Below are positions 24,761 to 34,999 of a stretch of DNA of 64,000 bases, one piece after another. How positions within the stretch are numbered: the first letter of the stretch is position 1; every line of letters starts with the position of its first letter. A program made the translations under genes and the position numbers. The notes beneath the pieces were generated by a model that was given only the letters and a program-made list of their open reading frames with translations, had not been told where the DNA came from and did not search any database. This stretch comes from CAWDYA01 sp963806495. GTDB lineage: Bacteria > Acidobacteriota > Polarisedimenticolia > JACPZX01 > DASXTC01. The stretch covers positions 372,001-436,000 of the forward strand of contig CAWDYA010000007.1 in the NCBI GenBank assembly GCA_963806495.1. The letters are read 5' to 3'.

Positions 24761-26805
24761 TCATTCGATGTAGCCGAGCGACTTCAGGGTGTCGAGAAGT
24801 TCCTCGTCCTTCTTGTCCCGATCGCTCGATGCGGTTCCGAGCGAATTCACCAGGAAAGTCGTCGAGCCGGCCTGCGAGAAGCCTCAGCAGCTCGGGCTCG
24901 GCCGCGGACAAATCCCTCGTCTCGCCCGGATCCTCCTCGAGATCGTACAACTCGTACGCGTCGGGCGCCGAGGGGCCGAGAACCGTCCTCTCTCTGAAGC
25001 CCAGCAGTTCACTCGTCTTGATGTCGTCGGCCCCGAGAGCCGGATCGATGCGCGTGGCCCTGGCATGGTCGTGGGGCACCAGGATCAGCTTGTACCGCCC
25101 GAGCCGGATCGAGCGCAGCTTGCCCGCCTCGCCCGGGATCGTGGGAAGGGGGTTCTGCGACAGATAGGACAGGTCCGACTCGCTGAAGATCTCGCGGTTG
25201 CCTATGTCACGGGAGGGCGTGCTCGCCTCCCGGAGAGAGCACCGCCGCGAGGCTCATTCCGTCGCGCTCCGACGCATATCCGATATCGAACATGTCGAGC
25301 AACGTCGGCGTGACGTCGATGAGGCTAACGGGCTCATCTATCTTGCGCCCGTCGGTCTGGCCCGGCAGATGGAACATCAGGGGGATATGCAGACTCTGCT
25401 GGTAGACACGGTCGCCGTGGGAGAAGAAGTACCCGTGCTCTCCGAGGCTCTCTCCGTGATCGGCCGTGACCACGAGAACTGTTCGCCCGCCGGCAGGCCC
25501 GTCGGTCGCGGCATCGACCAACCGTTTCACCTGATCGTCGAGAAAACGCACTTCCCCCGCGTACAGGGAGTCGAGGCGCTCCACCTCCTCGGCGGGCATC
25601 GTGTTGTGATGAATCACGTCGCCTATCGTGAGCTTCCCAGATTCGATCTCGTCGTAAACCGTGAGCGGCTGTCGGGGCGACGGGTCGACCTCATCGCGGT
25701 ACGGCTCGGGCGGCTCATAGGTCCAGTGCGGGTCCAAGTAGTGGACCCAGAGAAAGAACGGCCGGCCCTCGACCGCGTGAAGCATCTCGATCGCGCGGTC
25801 GGTGGTGACGTCGGCGACCTCGGACTGCGGGCGGGTGGTGTCAAAGCGATTGAGAAAGAAGGTCACGGCACGGGGGTGGAGCCTGGCGAGCAGGTCGAGA
25901 AGCACCAGGTGCTTGACCTGGCCGCGCAGGCCCAGCCTCCCCTGGTAGGTGTCGAAGCCCTGCGAGATGCCGCTGCCGCGATCGATGAGGCCGTTTGTCA
26001 GGACGGCCGCCGTGACCCACCCACGGCTCCGGAACTCCTCGGCCAGCGTCCGGTTCGACCAGGCGAGTGTCGAGAACAGGCTCTCGAAACCGTGACGATA
26101 AGTGTAGTCACCGGTCATCAGGGAGGAGATCGCCTGAGGCGTCTTGGGGATCGGCGTGGACGTGTCGAGGAACGCGAACGAACGAGAGGCCAGGGCGTCG
26201 AGGCCGGGCGTGCGCGATTTCTCGAGCCCGGGCGGGAGCTCGCCCTGCCCCCTGAAAGCGCCCAGGGCGTCGGCGCGCAGCGTATCGATCGTGATCAGCA
26301 GCACGCTGCGGGCCCCCTCGGGAGGCGTCGGCGCGCCGAGCGCCATCCGCGCGCTCAGAAAGGCGGGCACCGAGATCGTCACGACGATCAGCAGTGAGGC
26401 GGCGACCCAGGAGATCCGAAGAGGAGCGGTACGCCGGGGCGCGAGCGCCGCGGTCGCGAGCAGGACGAGCGTCACCACGCCGAGCATCGTCCAGGTCGCT
26501 CCCGGGATCCCGAGAACCGGCTGGAGCGCCCGCGATCCTCCCCACGCGAGCAACAGCGCCATCAGCGGGATCAGGGCGGTCGGGCCGACACCGAGGCGGC
26601 GGGCGAGCAGGGTCCCAGCGAGGAAACCGGCGACGGCGCCGTACACGGCGGCCAGGGCGATCCCCCACCAGGCGAACGTCAGCGAGTCGGCGCGGCTGTC
26701 ATACAGCACGGGCGACCATCTGGCGAGCCAGATCGCCGCTTCGACCGCGCCGAACGCGGCCATGACGAGGCAGGCCGCGGCCGCCGTGAGAAGGGGACGC
26801 TTCAC
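24761..26805 (-). CDS. Third polytopic sulfatase-superfamily enzyme (two apparent frame breaks)
   Basis: About 680 residues once one extra base near 25210 and another near 24815 are ignored. Five or so hydrophobic helices fill residues 1-160. The catalytic domain has ARSVLLITIDTLRADALG, PKTPQAISSLMTGDYTYRHG, VVTADHGESLGEHGYFFSHG and, in the second frame, RDIGNREIFSESDLSYLSQN then AYELYDLEEDPGETRDLS. The third frame supplies the tail ELLDTLKSLGYIE, matching the tails of the two enzymes at 6.9-11.5 kb. The nucleophile position is Thr, so it is not a formylglycine sulfatase. The ATG overlaps the stop of the upstream gluzincin gene (ATGA). Confidence 0.83.
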
Positions 26806-28944
26806 TCGAGTGACTCGACCGCGCGGGCAGCCGCCTCGAGCATCGGCTGCGCCGAAAGAGGCTCACCCACGGCCTGTCGCATCCAGACGTCGGGTGTGAT
26901 CGAGCCCAGCCTGCAGATCCGCTCGAACTCGGGCCCGAGGGCGGGACTCTGCCTGAAGTGGCTCTCGATCTGGAAGGCGATCAGGTGCCCGAGCGGATAG
27001 TCGGGCAGATACAGCCCCGCGTCGATCATGTGCGAGTAGACGGCCAGTATCGGCACGTCCTTCACGCCGAACATCGCGGCGAAATGCCGGTTCCATACGT
27101 CCTGGGCGATGGACACGACGGCCTCGCGGAACCGTGCCGGGGAGGCGTCCGGGTGCTCGTATAGCCAGCGCCATGCCCCCATGTCGACGAGCGCCACGGC
27201 GGCGATCTCGCGGGTGGCCCAGAAGGTCTCCAGGGCCTCGAGATTCTGCGAGTCGGCGTCCGGCCCGGAGAGGCCCAGAAGCTGCAGATCGCGCGACTGG
27301 AAGACGAAGGCGAGCGCCTCCGTGAACGCGGTGTTGGGGACGCCCTGGAGCAGGGTGTGATCGATCGACGTCACCGAGAAGACCTGTTCGACGTTGTGCC
27401 CCATTTCGTGCACGGCGATGTTGTAACCCTTGTAATCCATCCCCCCTGGTCCGACGCGGGTCCTCAGATGGGCGTCGTCGTCACGGCGGGTGGCTCCGAG
27501 CGCGTGGCCCGCGCCGCGCGACGGATCGACCGTGATGTGTTCGGCGAGGAATGCCGCCTGTTTCACGGTGAAGCCGAGCTCGCGGAACATCCGCGGCATA
27601 TCGGCGGCATACGCCTCGGCGGTCGGGTACCGCTCGCGCGTGCGGGCGTCGAGCTCCGACTCGGAGTAGCGGCCCCGCGGCTTGAACCCGACGTACCATA
27701 TGTCGAACGGCTCGAGAGGTCTGCCGAGCCGTCGCGCGATGAGCGCCGCGACGCGAGTGCCGAGCGGTGAGGAGAGCACCGACTCGAAGAGCTTCTCGAC
27801 CTGCTTTTCCGGGATCTCGCGGTCGACGTTGAACCGGCGATCGATGAAGGTCGGGTTGTCCGGGTGATACGGGATCCTCTCTACGCACCGCCTCGAACAC
27901 CGCGATCCAGCGTCGGTAGCGCTCGTCCGGCTCGCGCGCCGTGTCCGCCACGGCACGTCGTCCCTCCGGCGCGGGCGTGTCCGGGATGGGCGACACCGCC
28001 ACCGTGTTGGCGTAGGGATCCCAGTCCACGAGGGGGTTGTCGATGGCCACGGCCGGTATCTCCTGCCGGACGATGCGTTCCATCACCTTCTGGATCATGC
28101 GCTGGCGGGCCAGGCCGTCAGGGTCGGCGTAGCGCGCCTTCAGCTCGTCGCGCAGCCCCCAGTGAGTGATGAGGCGGAGGCCTTCAGGGAACAGCCGCTG
28201 TCCGGAGTCGTCCAGCAGGTGATGCATGAAGATGTTGTACCCGCTGATGTACGTGTCCGCCGCCGCGAACGCCTCGGCGATCCGCTGGTTCACGTCGGCG
28301 GGAACGCGCGAGGAGAATTGCGCGGCGAGCCGTGTCTCGGCCCAGGCGCGGCGGCTCCAGGAGGCCCCATCGGTCATCCGCTGGTCCAGCGTGGTGAGAG
28401 GGAAGTTGAGCAGCACCACGAACGCCAGCTTGTTGCCGAACAGATCCTCGGTGACATGGGCGCGAGGGGAGTAGGCGGCGAGGATGCGGTCCACCGGCAG
28501 GATCGGCCCGATGTCGAGATCCACGCCGCGGCGCAGGTCACGCTCCATCGAGGTGAGGTAGCCGCCAATCCGCTCGAAAGAGAACTCGAGCCGGTCGAAG
28601 GTGGCGTCGTACAGTTCGCCGCGGGGGATGAACTCGTCCTGGAGGAACCCGCGAAGCGCCTCCGCATCCCCGTCCGAGGGCCGCCACGCCCTGAGCACCT
28701 GCGCGACGCCCTGGTCGATCCGCGCCGCTTCCGCGGGGCCCGCCGTGTCATGAGCCGCGTGGAGCCGGCGCGCCGCCTGCTCCGCGGCCGCACTCCACGC
28801 GGCGCGGTCCTCATCGGGTGCGTCGGTCCTGCCGAATGACCACGAGGCCCCGGCGAGAAGCAGCCCCGAGGCGAGAGCGAGACGAATCGCTCCGCTGAGG
28901 AGCGGCGGAAGGACTGTTCCGAAGACGAGATGGTCGTGGTTCAT
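26802..28944 (-). CDS. Exported gluzincin metallopeptidase-like protein (frameshifted)
   Basis: About 713 residues if one extra base near 27880 is ignored. The first frame has a signal-like segment (LALASGLLLAGASWSFG) and a helical N-terminal domain ending at RRWIAVFEAV. The second resumes at RIPYHPDNPTFIDRRFN and contains the zinc motif NIAVHEMGHNVEQVF (HExxH), followed by TAFTEALAFVFQSRD, which supplies the downstream Glu ligand. The layout resembles M3/M2-like gluzincins but I do not recognise a named family. The ATG overlaps the stop of the M14 gene (ATGA), so the two peptidases are translationally coupled. Confidence 0.8.
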
Positions 28945-31571
28945 GGCAGCGTGGCCTCCTGCAGACCGGGAAGGTACAGGGCGTTGAACAGCAGCTTGAA
29001 CGTCCGGTGAGTCTGCGCACGATGCTGGGCGCGCAGCCCGATGAGCACCACGCGGCCCTTGCCCACCGTCAGGTCGACGACGGCGGCCCGACGGCGCAGC
29101 CGGTCGGCCCCTTTCAGATAGCCGCTCACGAGGATCTGGTCGTCGTACTCGGGATACCTCGCAACCACGCGCCGCTCGAACCGCGCGTCGGGAAGCCGGG
29201 TCTGGAAGGCGGGGGACGTGGCGAAATAGCCGGCATCATCCGGGAGCATCCCGTATCCGATCGGGTTGTCGGTGTCGACGAGGATCCTCAGCATCGAACC
29301 GGGACAGTTGAACTGATCGCGGGTGACCTTCTGCAGGACGTTGGTCACGGGAAGGTCGAGAAGCTCGATCAGATAGTCGGCCGATGAGTCGAGCGCGACC
29401 ACCGTGCCTCCCTGCTCGGTCACCCATTTCCTGATGGAGGCGCTGCCGTCCGGGTCGAGCCCGCCTGCGTATTCGGGCGGAAGGGGAGAGAAGGAGGCGC
29501 GCGCCGGTTCGGGCGGCTTGCCTTCCTTGATGATCTCCTTGTCCAGGTCCGGAAGCAGCAGGACGTCGATCCTGCCCGTGAACGCACCCGCGCGGATCTC
29601 CTCGTTCGAGAGGTTGACGTACGTGAACCCGTACTGCTCCAGCAGCCAGCGGGTCCATCCTTCGTCCATGCTCGCCATCCACGGCTTGTACAGGCCGACA
29701 CGGACCGGCCGCACGGAGAAGGCCCGGCCGGAGGGGGCCCGGTCGAGCGGGCGGACCGGAAGATGCAGCTCCGCCGAGAGGCGGCCCAGCTCGGCCCCGC
29801 TCGCAGCCCCGGCAGCGATGTAGATGTCACCGGGCGTCGCGCCGTCGCGCAGCCAGTACACCCTTCGCTTTTCGGCCAGCAGGCGGTTGAGCGCCGTGTA
29901 GACACTGTCGGCCGCGTGCGGGATCATCCATCCGCCCGGCGCCTGCGTGACCGGCCCGCCCGGCCAGGCGGGCGCACGGATCGGCTCGAGACCCGCATCG
30001 GGCACCGGGCGCTGTAGCGGGACGACATCGACACCCATCGAGATCGGCAGCGACCAGGAGGTCACGTCGTACGGCGGCAGGATGTCGCCGCCCGGCGCGC
30101 CCGACACCTCGGGGTAGCGCTGCGGCTCCAGCATGGTCAGGATGAACTGACGGAACGGCTGCGCCGCCGGTATCACGTAGGAGCCGGCCGGGTAAAGCGT
30201 GCGGGTCGCGACGCCGTCCGGGTCGGCCCGGCCCTCCTCCACGGACAGCGGTGACGCGGCGATATCCACGCGAACGCCGTGACGCAGCAGCAGCTCAATC
30301 ATCCCGGCCGCGGCCACCGGGTCGTGCTGGCCGGCCGGCACCACGAAGCCGTACGGCGGCTCCGATCGGCCGCGCCGGATCGCCTTCGCTCCCAGGTCAT
30401 GGAAGCTCTTCAGCAGATCGCTGCGGTACCGGGAGCAGGTCTCCAGGAGCGCGCGCGTGGCGATCAGCTCGTAGTCGATGATGTCACGCAGCCGCCACCA
30501 TCCTCCCTCCCAGGGGGTGAGATAGTTGGCGCGGCGGGCGTACTCGGGCAGCCCCTTGACGCCGCCGCGCAGCTCTCCCGGCTCGATGTAGACCGGCGAG
30601 GCGATCCGCACGCTGGCGACCTCGGTCAGCAGCCCCACGATGTTCTTCCACCATGCGGTGTTGCGTGTTCCGCCTGGCCAGTAGCTGTCATAGATCATGT
30701 TGCTGCCCACCCCAGCCTTGCCGGCCTCCTCGAGGCGAAGCGCCATCGTCGTGCCGATCAGGTCGGCGTGCCTCAGCACCATCGAATCGATTCCGGGGTC
30801 GACGGGGTCGGTCTGCGGCGGGACGAACATCCGCACGCTGCTGCCGCCCATCTGGTGCTCGTCGAGGAACACCTGCGGGTGCCAGTCGTGATACAGCACG
30901 TCGTTGACGACCCGGGTCTCCTTCTGCGTGAGCATGTAGAAGTCGCGGTTGTCGTCATGACCGACGTAGGGGTGATACAGCCACGGCATCGGCCCCCCCT
31001 CGTAGGGCGTGCCGAGATACCTGTCGTACCAGTCCACGACCATCACCTGCCCGTCGGGATTGATGGAGGGCATGACGAGCAGGATGACGTCGTCGAGCCA
31101 GCGTTTCATGGACGGGTCGTCGGTCGTGGCCACCTGATACGCGAGCTCCATCGCCATCTGGGTCGAGCCGACCTCGGTCGAATGGATGCTGCAGGTGACG
31201 AGGACAATCACCTTCCCCTCGTCGATCAGACGGCTCGCCTCGCCGTCGGACAGACCCGCCGGATCCGCCAGGCGCGCCGCGATCCGTCTGTAGTGGTCGA
31301 GGTCCGCCTGGTTGCTCCGGGATGTCAGAACCACGAGCAGCATGTCGTTGCCGAGGGTCGACTTGCCCGCGAGCCGCACCGACACCCTGTCCGAGGCGTC
31401 GGCGAGCGCGTGCAGATAGGCCACCACCTTCGGGTAGGGAGCGAGATAACGGTCGGCGCCCACCTTTGCGTGGAGGAAGTCGTCCGGCGAAGGGATCCCG
31501 GCCGCCCACGCGTGCGGGGCGCCGAGCAGCAGGGCGGCCAGGATCAGGCAGCGCGCCGTGCGCGTCAGCAC
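28941..31571 (-). CDS. Exported M14-family zinc carboxypeptidase
   Basis: 876 residues from GTG 31571, which gives a textbook signal peptide (LTRTARCLILAALLLGAPHAWAA); ATG 31592 is an in-frame alternative. The M14 zinc site is TCSIHSTEVGSTQMAMELA (HxxE), with the third ligand in VFLDEHQMGG. Residues about 100-470 form the peptidase domain and the remaining ~400 a long C-terminal region with a DUF4159/glutamine-amidotransferase-like feel (GLYKPWMASMDEGWTRWLLE, VNLSNEEIRAG), as in other large M14 proteins. It likely trims peptides in the periplasm or outside. An open frame continues far upstream in the same phase but is only an artefact of GC-rich sequence. Confidence 0.88.
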   Translation of the reverse strand: MLTRTARCLILAALLLGAPHAWAAGIPSPDDFLHAKVGADRYLAPYPKVVAYLHALADASDRVSVRLAGKSTLGNDMLLVVLTSRSNQADLDHYRRIAARLADPAGLSDGEASRLIDEGKVIVLVTCSIHSTEVGSTQMAMELAYQVATTDDPSMKRWLDDVILLVMPSINPDGQVMVVDWYDRYLGTPYEGGPMPWLYHPYVGHDDNRDFYMLTQKETRVVNDVLYHDWHPQVFLDEHQMGGSSVRMFVPPQTDPVDPGIDSMVLRHADLIGTTMALRLEEAGKAGVGSNMIYDSYWPGGTRNTAWWKNIVGLLTEVASVRIASPVYIEPGELRGGVKGLPEYARRANYLTPWEGGWWRLRDIIDYELIATRALLETCSRYRSDLLKSFHDLGAKAIRRGRSEPPYGFVVPAGQHDPVAAAGMIELLLRHGVRVDIAASPLSVEEGRADPDGVATRTLYPAGSYVIPAAQPFRQFILTMLEPQRYPEVSGAPGGDILPPYDVTSWSLPISMGVDVVPLQRPVPDAGLEPIRAPAWPGGPVTQAPGGWMIPHAADSVYTALNRLLAEKRRVYWLRDGATPGDIYIAAGAASGAELGRLSAELHLPVRPLDRAPSGRAFSVRPVRVGLYKPWMASMDEGWTRWLLEQYGFTYVNLSNEEIRAGAFTGRIDVLLLPDLDKEIIKEGKPPEPARASFSPLPPEYAGGLDPDGSASIRKWVTEQGGTVVALDSSADYLIELLDLPVTNVLQKVTRDQFNCPGSMLRILVDTDNPIGYGMLPDDAGYFATSPAFQTRLPDARFERRVVARYPEYDDQILVSGYLKGADRLRRRAAVVDLTVGKGRVVLIGLRAQHRAQTHRTFKLLFNALYLPGLQEATLP

Positions 31572-32635
31572 GTGCCCGCCGGGCCGAGACATCCCGCGAG
31601 CAGCCGGTGGAACTGGTGCACGCCGGCTTCCCGGGCGGGGGAGAACCGACCGCGATCGTAGGTGCGGGAGGCCAGGCCCTTCTGCACCGCCTCGCAGATG
31701 GCGATGTCCTCGAGCTGGATGCCGTGGCTCGCCGCTACCGTGTGCTCGATCGAGGCACGCGCCTCGGGCGTGCCGGTCTCGAGGAAGTACCACTCGAAGA
31801 TCGTCAACGTGCGATCGTGGCCGAGCGGCAGGATCAGGTTGGTGGAGAAGTTGTCCGGGTAGACGTTCAGCATCAGGTTCGGGAAGACCCAGAAGTAGAG
31901 CGCGCGGTCGTCGCCCTCGCGAAGCGGCGCGACCTGTACCGAGCCGAGGCCGAACGTCTCGGTCCGGTAGGCGTCGTAGTCGAGCCATCGGAACAGCTTC
32001 GGATGCACCACCGGGATGTGGTACCCCTCGAGGTAGTTGTCGACGTATACCTTCCAGTTGCAGCGGATCTCGTAGTCGCGACGGCGTACCGGCTGCATAC
32101 GGTCGAACGGCGTGTCCGGAGCGCGCTCCGCGACCGCATGCATCGTCTCTTCGAGAGGCCGGGCTGCCGGATCGAGGTTCACGAACACCAGCGGGCCCCA
32201 GACATCGGCCGCCGCAGGCGGAAGACGCACGCTCTTCGGGTCGAACCGCTCGACCCCTTCGAACTCCGGGGTCCTGAGCAAGGCCCCGTCGAGGCCGTAG
32301 GTCCAGCCGTGATACCCGCACTGATGCGAGCGTCTGTTGCCGGAGCCGCAGGCCACCGGCCCGGCGCGGTGGCGGCAGACGTTCGACATCGCGCGAAGGC
32401 TCCCCCCGGCGTCGCGCAGCAGGAGCATCGGCTCGCCGGCGACCTCGGTGGTGAGATAGTCGCCGGCGGTCGAGAGGCTCCCGGCGTGGGCGGCGAGCTG
32501 CCAGCTGCGTCCGAACACGCGTTCCCGCTCGGCGGCCAGCGCCGAAGGATCGGTGTACCAGGTCGATGGGAGCGTCCGAGCCGCGGCGAGCCGGGGCTCG
32601 ATCTCGGGCGGATCGGGCGGCTGATGGGGTGTCAT
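31565..32635 (-). CDS. Rieske non-haem iron oxygenase, alpha-subunit type
   Basis: 356 residues from ATG 32635. The Rieske 2Fe-2S site is CRHRAGPV followed by CGYHGW (CxH...CxxH). The mononuclear iron site is in NYLEGYHIPVVHP (His/His), with the SRPBCC catalytic domain after it. This pattern fits the choline/carnitine/glycine-betaine monooxygenase branch of ring-hydroxylating oxygenases. No reductase partner lies nearby. It heads the operon and overlaps the M14 gene by a few bases. A quaternary-amine or aromatic substrate is possible but unproven. Confidence 0.88.
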   Translation of the reverse strand: MTPHQPPDPPEIEPRLAAARTLPSTWYTDPSALAAERERVFGRSWQLAAHAGSLSTAGDYLTTEVAGEPMLLLRDAGGSLRAMSNVCRHRAGPVACGSGNRRSHQCGYHGWTYGLDGALLRTPEFEGVERFDPKSVRLPPAAADVWGPLVFVNLDPAARPLEETMHAVAERAPDTPFDRMQPVRRRDYEIRCNWKVYVDNYLEGYHIPVVHPKLFRWLDYDAYRTETFGLGSVQVAPLREGDDRALYFWVFPNLMLNVYPDNFSTNLILPLGHDRTLTIFEWYFLETGTPEARASIEHTVAASHGIQLEDIAICEAVQKGLASRTYDRGRFSPAREAGVHQFHRLLAGCLGPAGTC

Positions 32636-32726
32636 GGCGGCGGGATTGTACCACGCGGGAGCGCACGTCTCGCCTATACTGCGACGGTCGAGCCCGGCAC
32701 GGCCCGGTACCGGAAAAGGGGGTTCC

Positions 32727-34016
32727 ATGAGGCATGCCATCCGACGTTCGGCCGCGGCGATGCTCCTGATGCTGCCAACGTGCGCCGCCGTGCTCGCGGC
32801 CGAAAGCGCCGTCGACCATTACAGAAAGGCCGTAGCCGCCTACAAGGCGGGCGACTTCGAGGGGTATCGCGCGTCGATCGCCGAGGCAGTGCGACTCGCG
32901 CCGGATCATCCGGCCTACGTGTTCGATCTCGCCGGGGCCGACGCTCTGACCGGGCGACCCGTCGAGTCGATCGCGGCCCTGCGGCGTCTGGTGGAGATGA
33001 AGGTCTGGCAGGACGTGGAGGTCGAGCACGACCTCGATCCGATCCGTGGCACGCCGGAGTTCCGCGACGTCGCGGCCGATCTGGCTGCGCTGAAGAGGCC
33101 GATCGGTACGAGCGTGAAGGCGTTCCGCCTGCGCGAGAGAGACTTCATCCCCGAAGGGATCGCCTACGACCCGGACACCCGTTCGTTCTTCGTGGGAAGC
33201 GTGCATCTCGGCAGGATCGTGAGAGTGGATCGCAAAGGCCGGGAGACCGGCTTCACGCGGGACGGTGAGGCGGGCGTCTGGTCGATCCTGGGGATGGCCG
33301 TGGACACACCTCGCAAGCTCCTGTGGGCTTGCACGAGCGGCATGGCGGAGACGGCGAACCTGGCGGCGCCCGACAAGGGAAGGGCCTCTCTGCTGAAGCT
33401 GGATCTCGCCACGGGAAAGCTCCTCGCACGCTATCCGCTCGCGGGCGGGCAGCCGGAGCACAACTGCAACGATCTGGCCATCGGGCCCAAAGGCGACGTG
33501 TATGTCTCGGACGCCATCTCTGGGCAGATCCTGCGTCTGGCCCCCGGTGGCGCGGGGCTGACGGAGTTCGTGCCCGCCGGGCGGCTGCGCTCGCCCCAGG
33601 GGCTGGCCTTCTCCGCCGACGGCCGGTATCTGTTCGTCGCGGACTACGCGAGCGGCCTGCACCGGCTCGCACCGCCGGATGCGGAGCCGCTGAGGCTGGA
33701 ACAGCCTGCCGGCATGTCGGGTCGTGGCATCGACGGGCTTTTGTTCTTCGAGGGCTCCTTGATCGCCATCCAGAACGGCGTGCGTCCGCACCGTGTGGTG
33801 CGCCTGCATCTCGACGCCGGCATGGCGCGGATCGAGCGGGCGGAGATCCTGGAGATGAACAACCCGCACTTCGATGAGCCGACGCTCGGCGTGATCGTGG
33901 GCCGGGATTTCTTCTACGTGGCCAACAGCCAGTGGAGCCGGTTCGAGCCCGATGGCACGATCTTCCCGATGGACCGGCTCGAGCGGCCGGTCGTGCTGAA
34001 GCTGCGGCTGGACTGA
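32727..34016 (+). CDS. Exported TPR plus SMP-30-like beta-propeller protein
   Basis: 429 residues from ATG 32727, with AAAAGGGGG upstream. Signal peptide (AAAMLLMLPTCAAVLAAE), then a short TPR-like helical region (SAVDHYRKAVAAYKAGDFEG, HPAYVFDLAGADALTG). The rest is a six-bladed propeller of SMP-30/gluconolactonase type: DFIPEGIAYDPDTRSFFVGS, HNCNDLAIGPKGDVYVSDA, LRSPQGLAFSADGRYLFVAD and NNPHFDEPTLGVIVGRDFFY. It could be a lactonase or a binding protein. Divergent from the Rieske operon. Confidence 0.8.
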   Translation: MRHAIRRSAAAMLLMLPTCAAVLAAESAVDHYRKAVAAYKAGDFEGYRASIAEAVRLAPDHPAYVFDLAGADALTGRPVESIAALRRLVEMKVWQDVEVEHDLDPIRGTPEFRDVAADLAALKRPIGTSVKAFRLRERDFIPEGIAYDPDTRSFFVGSVHLGRIVRVDRKGRETGFTRDGEAGVWSILGMAVDTPRKLLWACTSGMAETANLAAPDKGRASLLKLDLATGKLLARYPLAGGQPEHNCNDLAIGPKGDVYVSDAISGQILRLAPGGAGLTEFVPAGRLRSPQGLAFSADGRYLFVADYASGLHRLAPPDAEPLRLEQPAGMSGRGIDGLLFFEGSLIAIQNGVRPHRVVRLHLDAGMARIERAEILEMNNPHFDEPTLGVIVGRDFFYVANSQWSRFEPDGTIFPMDRLERPVVLKLRLD

Positions 34017-34029
34017 GCGGGCCGGCGTC

Positions 34030-34998
34030 TCACATCGCGGGATAGCGCTCGTACAGGGAGCCGGGCAGGTCGGAGTAGCGCACCATTCCCGGTGTGGTGA
34101 GGACGTCACCTCCCTCGGTGATGAGCACCCCCTCGACGCCGACCCGCTCGAGATGCTCCATGCCTTTCTCGGGGCCGAGCAGGAACGAGGCGGTGGCGGC
34201 GAGCCCGGCCCGGAACGCGTCCGGGGCCAGAGTCGTGCTCGCGGCCACGCCCCGTGCGGGCCAGCCGGTGCGGGCATCGAGCAGATGGTGGTACCGGACG
34301 CCGTCACGGAGAAAGAATCGCTCGTAGTCGCCGGAGGACGCGACCCCGCCATCCCACACCATCCGGACGGAGAATCGGCATCGGGTGCGGATGCGAGGGT
34401 CGAGCACGCCAATTCGCCAGGGCTTGCCGTCGCCGCGCGCGCCCATGGTTCGGATGTCGCCCGCGAGGTTCACCACCGCCGACTCGACCCCCTCCTGCCG
34501 GAGACGGTCGGCCACACGATCGGCCGCGTACTCCTTGCCCACGCCGCCGAGATCCAGCTCCATCCCCTCGCGTCTCAGGAAAACCGTCCCGTTGCGTACC
34601 GACACCTGACGGTAGTCGACCAGGGGCAGGAGCGCGTCGACCTCGGCGGGGGAGGGGACGCGCTGGTGCCTGAAGTCCCAGACCCGCCGCAGCACCCCGA
34701 CCGTCGGGTCGAAGGCGCCGCCGGTGTCGGCGGCAAGGGCGAGCGCCTGCCCGACCAGCGCCACGGTCTCTTCGTCGACCGCCACGGGGGTGCGGCCGGC
34801 GTTGATGTTGATCCGGCCGATGACGCTCGATGCGATGTAGCGGGAGAACTTGCGCTCGATCCGGTCCGCCTCGTTCATCGCCGCGGTCGCCACGGCCTCG
34901 GCGTGCCGCTCGCCGCGATCGTCGACGAAGCGAAGCAGGCCCCAGCTCCCCATCGCCCGGAACCACTTGTTGTACAGAGCGCGGTCGGCGGCGGCCAT
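34030..34998 (-). CDS. apbE: FAD:protein FMN transferase (ApbE)
   Basis: 322 residues. ApbE proteins attach FMN to Thr/Ser of extracytoplasmic redox proteins. Family features: MGSWGLLRFVDD, GGAFDPTVGVL, MELDLGGVGKEYAADRV (GGxxKG-type nucleotide site) and HHLLDARTGWPARGVAA, with the metal-binding Asp region. No obvious export signal is seen at the N-terminus, although the position of the true start is uncertain. It begins one base before the DUF3570 stop and completes the thioredoxin-DUF4266/DUF3570/ApbE cluster. A target flavoprotein with an S/TGAT-type site is not visible nearby. Confidence 0.92.
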   Translation of the reverse strand: MAAADRALYNKWFRAMGSWGLLRFVDDRGERHAEAVATAAMNEADRIERKFSRYIASSVIGRININAGRTPVAVDEETVALVGQALALAADTGGAFDPTVGVLRRVWDFRHQRVPSPAEVDALLPLVDYRQVSVRNGTVFLRREGMELDLGGVGKEYAADRVADRLRQEGVESAVVNLAGDIRTMGARGDGKPWRIGVLDPRIRTRCRFSVRMVWDGGVASSGDYERFFLRDGVRYHHLLDARTGWPARGVAASTTLAPDAFRAGLAATASFLLGPEKGMEHLERVGVEGVLITEGGDVLTTPGMVRYSDLPGSLYERYPAM

Positions 34999-34999
34999 A

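Noticed and set aside
28941..34412. A continuous 1823-codon minus-strand open frame
   Set aside because: Only the part below 31571 shows M14 peptidase sequence. The rest is antisense or out of frame to the Rieske, propeller and ApbE genes and is Arg/His/Pro-rich without domains.
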